Assembly (NCBI GenBank): GCA_024236195.1
Contig: JACKKZ010000004.1
Coordinates: 248,001 to 312,000, forward strand
Length of the DNA stretch: 64,000 bases
Reading direction: 5' to 3'
DNA from: Sphingomonadaceae bacterium
Lineage (GTDB): Bacteria > Pseudomonadota > Alphaproteobacteria > Sphingomonadales > Sphingomonadaceae
The notes beneath the pieces are model-generated. The model had not been told where the DNA came from and searched no databases. It was given only the letters and a program-made list of their open reading frames with translations. Within the stretch, counting starts at the first letter, position 1; every line of letters starts with the position of its first letter. A program made the position numbers and the translations under genes. Shown in pieces: positions 57,370 through 64,000 of this stretch.

Positions 57370-58985
57370 TGGACGGCTTCCCGATCCTTTCCGTAATGCT
57401 GGCTGTTCCCCTGCTGGGGGCGGTGGCCTGCCTGTTCGTCGATGCGAAGACCGCACGCATGGTTGCCTTACTGGCGACGCTGGTCGATCTCGCGCTCGGT
57501 ATCCTGCTGTGGCTCAATTACGATATTGGCGGCGCGCAGTGGCAGTTCACTGAGAAGGCAGCGATCTTCGCCGGGTTCCAGTGGGCGCTCGGTATCGATG
57601 GCATTGCGCTGATGCTGATCGTGCTCAGCGTGTTCCTGATGCCGATCTGCATCCTCGCCAGCTGGGACAGCATTACGAAGCGCGTGGGCGAATACATGGC
57701 GGCCTTCCTGCTGATGGAAGTGCTGATGATCGGCGTGTTTGCGGCGCAGGACCTGTTCCTGTTCTACATCTTCTTCGAAGCAGGCCTGATCCCGATGTAT
57801 CTGATCATCGGCATCTGGGGCGGCGATAACCGGATCTACGCCAGCTACAAATTCTTCCTCTACACGCTGCTCGGCTCGGTGCTGATGCTGATCGCGATGC
57901 TGTGGATGGTGAATGAAGCGGGTACGACCGACATCCCGACGCTGATGGCCTATGACTTCCCGCCGCATGCGCAGACATGGCTGTTCCTCGCCTTCTTCGC
58001 CAGCTTTGCGGTGAAGATGCCGATGTGGCCGGTTCACACATGGTTGCCCGATGCCCACGTGCAGGCGCCAACCGCCGGTTCGGTGATCCTGGCAGGTGTG
58101 CTCTTGAAGATGGGCGGCTATGGCTTCATCCGCTTCAGCCTGCCAATGTTCCCCGAAGCCAGCGCGCAGTTCGTGTGGCTGATCTGGGGCCTTTCCATGG
58201 CAGCAGTCGTCCTCACCAGCCTGATCGCGCTGGTGCAGCACGACATGAAGAAGCTGATCGCCTATTCCTCTGTCGCGCATATGGCGATCGTAACCATCGG
58301 CCTGTTCGCTTTCAACGTGCAGGGGCTGGAAGGCGCGATGATGGTCATGCTCGGCCACGGGCTTGTCTCGGGCGCGCTGTTCCTCTGCGTCGGCGTGATC
58401 TACGACCGGCTGCATACCCGCGAGATTGACCGTTACGGCGGCCTCGCCATCAACATGAAATATTACGCCCTGTTCTTCATGCTCTTCACCATGGCCAGCG
58501 TTGGCCTGCCGGGGACGAGCAACTTCGTCGGCGAATTCCTCAGCCTGGCCGGTATTTACCAGGCCAATAGCTGGGTCGCCTTCGTCGCCACGACAGGGAT
58601 CATCCTGGGTGCTGCCTACATGCTTTACCTCTATCGCCGGGTTGCCTTTGGCGATCAGAAGAATGCCGACGCAGCGGCCATGCCGGACCTCAATCTCCGC
58701 GAATGGCTGATGCTTGCGCCGCTGGCGCTGGCGGTGCTGTGGATGGGTGTCTATCCGGAAAGCTTCCTCGCCCCGATGCGGGCGGACATTGCTGCGCTTG
58801 ACGCGCGCCTTGCCCGCGCCAAGCCGGAAGGGGACGCGCATCTCAAGATGGGCGAACCGCGCGAGGCAGCTGCCAATGCAATCGGCCATGGCGAAGGTCA
58901 TGGTGCGGGTGAAGGTGAAGGTGCAGGACACGGGGAAGGGCATGGTGCCGCCCCCGCAGACGCTGCTGAAGGGGAGGCCCACTGA
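57369..58985 (+). CDS. nuoM: NADH-quinone oxidoreductase subunit M, with His/Gly-rich tail
   Basis: A 538-residue antiporter-like subunit with about 14 helices; FLFYIFFEAGLIPMYLIIG, HTWLPDAHVQAPTAGSVILAG and IAYSSVAHMAIVTIGLF are family blocks. Unusually, it ends in about 48 residues of low-complexity sequence rich in His, Gly, Glu and Ala (for example HGEGHGAGEGEGAGHGEGHG) that would lie outside the membrane and could bind metal or protons. TGATG overlap with nuoN. Confidence 0.94.
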   Translation: MDGFPILSVMLAVPLLGAVACLFVDAKTARMVALLATLVDLALGILLWLNYDIGGAQWQFTEKAAIFAGFQWALGIDGIALMLIVLSVFLMPICILASWDSITKRVGEYMAAFLLMEVLMIGVFAAQDLFLFYIFFEAGLIPMYLIIGIWGGDNRIYASYKFFLYTLLGSVLMLIAMLWMVNEAGTTDIPTLMAYDFPPHAQTWLFLAFFASFAVKMPMWPVHTWLPDAHVQAPTAGSVILAGVLLKMGGYGFIRFSLPMFPEASAQFVWLIWGLSMAAVVLTSLIALVQHDMKKLIAYSSVAHMAIVTIGLFAFNVQGLEGAMMVMLGHGLVSGALFLCVGVIYDRLHTREIDRYGGLAINMKYYALFFMLFTMASVGLPGTSNFVGEFLSLAGIYQANSWVAFVATTGIILGAAYMLYLYRRVAFGDQKNADAAAMPDLNLREWLMLAPLALAVLWMGVYPESFLAPMRADIAALDARLARAKPEGDAHLKMGEPREAAANAIGHGEGHGAGEGEGAGHGEGHGAAPADAAEGEAH

Positions 58986-60448
58986 TGGAATTCAAGGCAT
59001 CCCTCGCGCTCATCGCGCCTGAAGTGGTCCTGAGTGTTTCCGGGCTGGTGCTGCTGCTCATCGCGGCCTGGGCCGGTGACAAGGCCAGCCGCCTTGTCAG
59101 CATCCTCTCGGTCGCAGCCATCGTCGCGGCCGGTGCGCTGACCGCGCCGATCCTCTGCGCCGGTGCCATGGGCCCTGACACAATCGCCTTTGGCGGGCAG
59201 ATGCAGGTTGACGCATTCTCCGCCTTTGCCAAGCTGCTGATCTACGCCGCGGGCATAGCCTGTCTGATGGTTGCGCCGCCTTTCTTTGAGCGGATTGGCG
59301 CGATGAAGGCGGAATATCCGATCCTGATCCTGTTCGCCGTGCTCGGCATGGGGATCATGGTGTCGGCAGGCGATCTGTTGACGCTCTATATCGGTCTCGA
59401 ACTGAACAGCCTTGCTGCCTATGTGCTCGCGGCTTTCGTGCGGTCGGACCAGCGCTCTGCAGAGGCAGGCCTGAAGTATTTCGTCCTCGGCGCACTGGCT
59501 TCAGGCATCCTGTTGTACGGCATGAGCCTGACCTATGGCTTCGCCGGGACGACCAGCTTTGACGGTATCCGTGCGGCGCTTTCGGGCGATCTGTCCTCGG
59601 GCGCGATGTTCGGGCTGATCTTCGTGCTGGCAGGCCTCGCCTTCAAGATCAGCGCCGTGCCGTTCCACATGTGGACACCGGACGTCTATGAAGGTGCGCC
59701 GACCCCGGTCACTGCCTTCTTCGCTTCCGCTCCCAAGGTGGCAGCTCTGGGACTGACCATGCGCGTCGCGCTGGAGGCCTTTGGCGGCCAGACCGGCGCA
59801 TGGCAGCAAGTGGTAATCTTCCTAGCGCTGGCATCCATCGTGGTCGGTGCGCTGGGTGCCATCGGGCAGGACAATATCAAGCGCCTGCTCGCCTACAGCT
59901 CGATCAACAATGTGGGCTTCATCCTCATCGGCCTTGCAGCGGCGACGCCGCGCGGGGCGAGCGCGATGCTGATCTACCTCGCGATCTATGTTGCCATGAC
60001 CATTGGCGGCTTCGTTGCCGTGCTGATGCTCAAGGACAAGGATGGCGAGCCGGTCGAACAGATCGCGCAGATCGCGGGCCTTTCCAGCCACCGCAAAGTG
60101 CTGGCGGCCTGTCTTGCGATGGTGATGTTCAGCCTTGCCGGGATCCCGCCGCTGTTCGGCTTTTGGGGCAAGTTCATGGTGTTCCAGGCTGCGGTCGAGG
60201 CAGGCATGGTCCCGCTCGCTGCCATCGGTATTGCCGCCAGCGTCATCGGCGCCTTTTACTACCTCAAGGTGGTGAAGGTGATGTATTTCGACGAGCCTGC
60301 CGAAGTGGCTGTGGGCAAGAGCGATTGGGCGCATCAGGCGGTGCTGCTGGTCAGCGCGATCTTCATCTCGCCGCTCGGTTACTTGCTGACCGGTTGGCTG
60401 GGCGATCTCGCAGACAAGGCCGCAGCGGCGCTGTTCCTCGTCGCCTGA
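58985..60448 (+). CDS. nuoN: NADH-quinone oxidoreductase subunit N
   Basis: A 487-residue antiporter-like subunit with about 14 helices: LYIGLELNSLAAYVLAAFVR, FKISAVPFHMWTPDVYEGAPTPVTAF and LLAYSSINNVGFILIGLA. Last complex I gene; followed 25 bp later by birA. Confidence 0.95.
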   Translation: MEFKASLALIAPEVVLSVSGLVLLLIAAWAGDKASRLVSILSVAAIVAAGALTAPILCAGAMGPDTIAFGGQMQVDAFSAFAKLLIYAAGIACLMVAPPFFERIGAMKAEYPILILFAVLGMGIMVSAGDLLTLYIGLELNSLAAYVLAAFVRSDQRSAEAGLKYFVLGALASGILLYGMSLTYGFAGTTSFDGIRAALSGDLSSGAMFGLIFVLAGLAFKISAVPFHMWTPDVYEGAPTPVTAFFASAPKVAALGLTMRVALEAFGGQTGAWQQVVIFLALASIVVGALGAIGQDNIKRLLAYSSINNVGFILIGLAAATPRGASAMLIYLAIYVAMTIGGFVAVLMLKDKDGEPVEQIAQIAGLSSHRKVLAACLAMVMFSLAGIPPLFGFWGKFMVFQAAVEAGMVPLAAIGIAASVIGAFYYLKVVKVMYFDEPAEVAVGKSDWAHQAVLLVSAIFISPLGYLLTGWLGDLADKAAAALFLVA

Positions 60449-60473
60449 CCCTACGTCAGGCGCGGGACAGGCG

Positions 60474-61184
60474 TTGATCGAAAGACTCACCGAAACCGGC
60501 TCTACCAATGCCGATTTACTCGCCCGCCTGCGTGGCGGGGAGCGGGTCGCGGAAGGGCACTGGCTGGTCGCGGACCGCCAGACCTCCGGACGCGGGCGGC
60601 ATGGGCGCGACTGGTTTGACGGGGCAGGCAATTTCATGGGCTCGACGCTGGTCAGGCCGGGACCGGGTGATCCGCCCGCGCCGACGCTTGCCTTGCTGGC
60701 GGGGCTGGCGGCCTATGAAGCAGTATTGCCGCATGTGCCGGGGGGCAGCGCTCTGGCGCTCAAATGGCCCAACGACCTGATGCTGGGCCGTGCCAAGCTG
60801 GCGGGAATCTTGCTGGAAGCAGAAAGCGGAGCTGTGGTGGTCGGGGTCGGAGTAAACCTTGCGGCTGCACCGCAATTGCCGGATCGTGAGACGGTGGCGC
60901 TGTCCGATCTCGGCCCTGCGCCGGATCGCGAGAGCTTCGCGCAGGCGCTTGCCAATGCCTTCGACACCGAACTGGAACGCTGGCGCAGCTATGGCCTCGA
61001 ACCACTGCTGCGCCGCTGGCAGGCCGCCGCGCATCCAATTGACACACCAATCACCGTCAACGAACCGGGCGAGGGCTTGCTTGCGGGCCAGTTTGCTGGC
61101 CTCGAAAGCGACGGATCGCTTCGCCTGCGCTTGGATGATGGCGCTATCCGTGCCATCCACGCCGGCGACGTAATGCTCGCCTGA
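60474..61184 (+). CDS. birA: biotin-[acetyl-CoA-carboxylase] ligase
   Basis: A 236-residue ligase without the N-terminal winged-helix repressor domain, so it should not regulate biotin genes. Active-site blocks SGRGRHGRDWFDGAGNFMGSTL region (GRGRHG) and LKWPNDLMLGRAKLAGIL. TTG 60474 appears to be the start, before IERLTETGSTNADLLA. Starts the birA-coaX-RNase J run. Confidence 0.9.
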   Translation: MIERLTETGSTNADLLARLRGGERVAEGHWLVADRQTSGRGRHGRDWFDGAGNFMGSTLVRPGPGDPPAPTLALLAGLAAYEAVLPHVPGGSALALKWPNDLMLGRAKLAGILLEAESGAVVVGVGVNLAAAPQLPDRETVALSDLGPAPDRESFAQALANAFDTELERWRSYGLEPLLRRWQAAAHPIDTPITVNEPGEGLLAGQFAGLESDGSLRLRLDDGAIRAIHAGDVMLA

Positions 61185-61201
61185 AATTCAAGGGAATCGC
61201 C

Positions 61202-61978
61202 ATGCTGCTCGCTGCCGATGTCGGGAACACCAATGTCGTTTTTGCCCTGATGGAAGGGCGCAAGATCAAGCACCGTTGGCGTATCGCGACTGACCCGCGC
61301 CGGACGGGTGACGAATATGCCGTCTGGCTGATGCAGCTCATGTCCATAGAAGGCATTGCGCGCGAGGATGTGACGCAGATCATCATCGGCTCGGTCGTGC
61401 CGCGCGCGGTCCATAACCTTACTGTGCTGGGGGAGAAATTCTTCGGCATCACGCCGGTCGTGGCCGGGGGCGGGGAGGCCGACTGGGGAATATCCGTTGA
61501 CGTCGACGACCCACGCACCTTGGGTGCAGACCGCGCGCTTAACGCCATTGCCGCGCATGCCAAATATGATGGCGATCTGATCATTGTCGATTTCGGCACC
61601 GCGACCACTTTTGACGCTGTCGATTTCACCGGGGCCTATAAGGGCGGGATCATCGCGCCGGGGATCAACCTCTCGCTCGATGCGCTGGTGGGGAATACAG
61701 CCAAGCTGCCACGCATCGCGATTGAAGCACCGCGCAACTCCAGCGTGATTGGCACCAATACCGAAGACCAGATGCTGATTGGTGTCTTCTGGGGCTATGT
61801 CGCGATGATGGAGGGGCTGATTGCCAGGATGCGCGCGGAGATTGGCCGCCCGGCCAAGGTGGTGGCGACCGGCGGCCTCGCCATTCTGTTCGACGAGCAT
61901 ACGGAGATGTTTGACGGGGTCGATTCCGACCTTACGCTCGAAGGGCTTGCCATCATTGCGGAGCGGATTGCCAAGTGA
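61202..61978 (+). CDS. coaX: type III pantothenate kinase
   Basis: A 258-residue ASKHA kinase for the first step of CoA synthesis. Signatures: LLAADVGNTNVVFALMEG (phosphate loop with catalytic Asp), LGADRALNAIAAHAKY and IIVDFGTATTFDAVDF. GTGA overlap with the RNase J gene. Adjacent to birA, as often in alphaproteobacteria. Confidence 0.93.
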   Translation: MLLAADVGNTNVVFALMEGRKIKHRWRIATDPRRTGDEYAVWLMQLMSIEGIAREDVTQIIIGSVVPRAVHNLTVLGEKFFGITPVVAGGGEADWGISVDVDDPRTLGADRALNAIAAHAKYDGDLIIVDFGTATTFDAVDFTGAYKGGIIAPGINLSLDALVGNTAKLPRIAIEAPRNSSVIGTNTEDQMLIGVFWGYVAMMEGLIARMRAEIGRPAKVVATGGLAILFDEHTEMFDGVDSDLTLEGLAIIAERIAK

Positions 61979-63621
61979 AGAAGGATTTCACCCCGGAACA
62001 GGAACTGCTCTTCCTTGCGCTTGGCGGCTCGGGCGAGATTGGCATGAACGTCAATCTTTATGGCTGCGAAGGCAAATGGCTGATGGTCGATCTCGGCATG
62101 ACCTTCGGCGCGAATGAATATCCTGGCACGGAACTGGTCTTTGCTGACCTCGAGTTCATTGAGGAGCGTCTGGACGATCTGCTCGGCATCGTGCTCACCC
62201 ATGGGCATGAGGATCATATCGGCGCGGTTCCCTATTTCGCTGCTGACCTTGGCGTACCGCTCTATGCCACGCCCTTCACGGCAGAGCTGGTGCTGCGCAA
62301 GCTGGAAGAGGCGGGCATCGCCAACGAGGTCGAGCTTAATATCATCGACGATCTTGAACCTTTCGCGCTGGGGCCGTTCGAAATGTCCTATGTCCCGCTG
62401 GCGCATTCGATCGCCGAGGGGAATGCGCTGCTGATCGACACGCCGCACGGGCGCATCTTCCACACTGGCGACTGGAAGCTCGACGAGGAGCCGATCATCG
62501 GCGAGCCGACCACGCAGGAAGAGCTGTGCGCGATGGGAGACGACGGGATCGACTTCCTCGTCTGCGATTCTACCAATGCCTTCAATCCGCAGGCCAGCGG
62601 TTCCGAGGGGGCGGTGTTCCAGGGGCTGCTGGAAGAAGTAAAGCGGCACAGTGGCAAGCGCGTGCTGGTGACTACCTTTGCTTCAAACGTCGCGCGATTG
62701 CAGACATTGGGCGAAGTGGCCAAGGCGACCGGGCGGCAGTTATGTGTCGCCGGGCGCTCGCTCGACCGGATCATCGAAGTCGGGCAGGCGACCGGCTATC
62801 TGCAGGACTTTCCCGACACGGTCGATTTTGACACGGCCAACGGATTGCCACGCGGCGAGCTGCTGATCGTGGCAACCGGCGGGCAGGGCGAGCCCCGCGC
62901 GGCGCTGGCGCGGATTGCGGAGAACAATCATCAGCTCGAACTGGTTAGTGGCGATGTGGTGCTGTTTTCCAGCCGCCAAATTCCGGGCAACGAGATTTCC
63001 ATCGGCCGGGTGCAGAACCAGTTGGCGGCCCGCGGGATCGTTATGGTGTCAGACCGGCAAGCGCATATCCATGTGTCGGGCCATCCAGGCAGGCCGGAAC
63101 TCGAAGCGCTCTATAGCTGGCTGCGCCCGACCACGCTGATGCCGGTCCATGGCGAGATCCGCCATATGGCGGAGCAGGCACGGCTCGGCAAAAAATGCGG
63201 CATCCCCAACCAGGTGGTGCAGAAGAATGGCGACCTTGTGCGCCTCGCTCCGGGCAAGCCGGGCAAGGTGGCCGAGGTGCGGGCAGGGCGGCTGGTGCTT
63301 GATGGCGATATCATCGTGCCGGCCGATGGTGATGCCGTGACCATGCGCCGCCGGATCGCGCGAGACGGGATCGTGATTGTCGCGCTCGACAGCACTTTTC
63401 AGCCGCTGGTGGAAGGCATCGGCCTGCCTCTGGATGAGGATTATCCGGCCTTCCTCGAAGAAGCGACACAGGATGTCGTCACTGCGATCCGCAACCTCAA
63501 AGGGGCAGCGCGCAAGGATCGCGGTGATATCCACGAAGCCGCCCGTCTGGCTGCGCGCCGCGCGGCGCAGCGCTGGTGCGGCAAGCGCCCGCAAGTGCGC
63601 GTATTGATGGCCGGGAGCTAG
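61975..63621 (+). CDS. rnj: ribonuclease J
   Basis: A 548-residue metallo-beta-lactamase/beta-CASP nuclease with 5'-to-3' exo- and endonuclease activity. HxHxDH is LTHGHEDHIG (H76, H78, D80, H81); further motifs are PLAHSIAEGNALLI, FHTGDWKLDEEP and the beta-CASP segment HIHVSGHPGRPEL. GTG 61975 overlaps coaX. The genome thus carries both RNase E and RNase J, as many alphaproteobacteria do. Confidence 0.93.
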   Translation: MKKDFTPEQELLFLALGGSGEIGMNVNLYGCEGKWLMVDLGMTFGANEYPGTELVFADLEFIEERLDDLLGIVLTHGHEDHIGAVPYFAADLGVPLYATPFTAELVLRKLEEAGIANEVELNIIDDLEPFALGPFEMSYVPLAHSIAEGNALLIDTPHGRIFHTGDWKLDEEPIIGEPTTQEELCAMGDDGIDFLVCDSTNAFNPQASGSEGAVFQGLLEEVKRHSGKRVLVTTFASNVARLQTLGEVAKATGRQLCVAGRSLDRIIEVGQATGYLQDFPDTVDFDTANGLPRGELLIVATGGQGEPRAALARIAENNHQLELVSGDVVLFSSRQIPGNEISIGRVQNQLAARGIVMVSDRQAHIHVSGHPGRPELEALYSWLRPTTLMPVHGEIRHMAEQARLGKKCGIPNQVVQKNGDLVRLAPGKPGKVAEVRAGRLVLDGDIIVPADGDAVTMRRRIARDGIVIVALDSTFQPLVEGIGLPLDEDYPAFLEEATQDVVTAIRNLKGAARKDRGDIHEAARLAARRAAQRWCGKRPQVRVLMAGS

Positions 63622-63630
63622 CCCAACCCA

Positions 63631-63918
63631 ATGCAATGGACATCCATCCTCGCAATCTATTTCCTGCTGTGGGTAGGCAGCGCCTTTTTCCTGCTGCCTT
63701 TTGGTGTTCGAACCCACGATGAAGCGGGAATCGAGAAGGTTCCTGGCCAGGCTGATTCCGCTCCTGCCGATTTCCGGCCTGGCAGGTTGGCGCTGCGCGC
63801 AACCGTGATTGCCGCCGTGCTGACTGCAGTCTTCGTAGCCAATTACACTTATGGCTGGGTAGAGTTGCAGGACCTGAATATTTTCACCGGCGCACCCAAA
63901 CTGCCCGAATATAAATAG
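63631..63918 (+). CDS. DUF1467 small membrane protein
   Basis: A 95-residue protein with two helices (about 7-25 and 56-75) and the DUF1467 pattern ILAIYFLLWVGSAFFLLPFGVRTHDE. Found near RNase J and proS in many alphaproteobacteria; function unknown. 9 bp after the RNase J stop. Confidence 0.8.
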   Translation: MQWTSILAIYFLLWVGSAFFLLPFGVRTHDEAGIEKVPGQADSAPADFRPGRLALRATVIAAVLTAVFVANYTYGWVELQDLNIFTGAPKLPEYK

Positions 63919-63921
63919 ACC

Positions 63922-64000
63922 TCAGGTTTCGCGCAGGCGCTCAATCGCCTGCGCCAGCACCACATAAAGCTTGCCCATATCCGAACTGAGCAAGGTCACG
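63922..64000 (-). CDS. C-terminal end of an unidentified minus-strand gene
   Basis: The last 25 codons before a TGA at 63924-63922 read GTG ACC TTG ... and end AQAIERLRET, which looks like the amphipathic end of a coding sequence. The rest lies to the right of the window. No family can be assigned from 25 residues. Confidence 0.4.
   Translation of the reverse strand, partial: VTLLSSDMGKLYVVLAQAIERLRET

Noticed and set aside
1..64000. tRNA or rRNA genes, insertion sequences or prophage genes
   Set aside because: No tRNA cloverleaf, rRNA sequence, transposase or phage structural gene was recognised by eye; a tRNAscan/Infernal search would be the decisive test.

Overview
The window is a gene-dense, GC-rich chromosomal segment of an alphaproteobacterium, most likely a member of the Sphingomonadales in or near the Erythrobacteraceae. 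This rests on recognised gene families and gene order, not on a database search: a nfu-tsaB-rimI-mucR-fur-plsC-miaB run, an RNase E with a split S1 domain and a C-terminal GWW motif, a class II DAHP synthase, a 14-subunit nuo operon followed by birA-coaX-RNase J-DUF1467, and an exported SAM-methyltransferase-like lipoprotein. No rRNA, tRNA, insertion sequence, phage gene or CRISPR array was recognised. Most genes are housekeeping.

Layout. 1-3.8 kb (minus strand): iron-sulfur carrier, tRNA modification (TsaB, MiaB), ribosomal acetylation (RimI), two regulators (MucR, Fur) and a phospholipid acyltransferase. 3.9-14 kb: a large M16 zinc peptidase, class II DAHP synthase, the ergothioneine pair egtB-egtD with a membrane-anchored aspartic protease, a YbaY-type lipoprotein, AMP nucleosidase and an acetyltransferase. 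14-15.4 kb: the rpsF-rpsR-rplI ribosomal operon, behind a good bidirectional terminator. S18 made here is the expected substrate of the RimI encoded at 2.2 kb. 15.5-23.9 kb: GST, DUF808 membrane protein, then an unfamiliar group comprising a flippase, a PEMT/ICMT-like membrane methyltransferase, a P-loop kinase, two paralogous nucleotidyltransferases, an ATP-grasp ligase and a soluble methyltransferase. This group is the best candidate here for an undescribed biosynthetic pathway.

24-42.4 kb: RNase E with a long structured leader, cell-wall enzymes (amidase, PBP1A), an exported peroxiredoxin, a PEP-CTERM protein, RF2 (prfB) with a leader that can fold in two exclusive ways over its ribosome binding site, a predicted outer-membrane barrel followed by an exported caspase-like protein, an exported methyltransferase-like lipoprotein, a nitronate monooxygenase family protein, an exported HEXXH protein, cupin, YkgJ-like protein, ammonium transporter, D-2-hydroxyacid dehydrogenase, SH3-like exported protein and a thiolase.

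43.8-60.4 kb: the complete nuoA-N operon for respiratory complex I. It is interrupted by six extra small genes (a lipoprotein between C and D, two membrane peptides between D and E, two between E and F, an exported protein between H and I) and by two REP-type palindrome doublets (between G and H, and between I and J). The first doublet runs into a 21-bp tandem repeat that supplies the nuoH ribosome binding site. 60.5-64 kb: birA, coaX, RNase J, a DUF1467 membrane protein and the end of an unidentified minus-strand gene.
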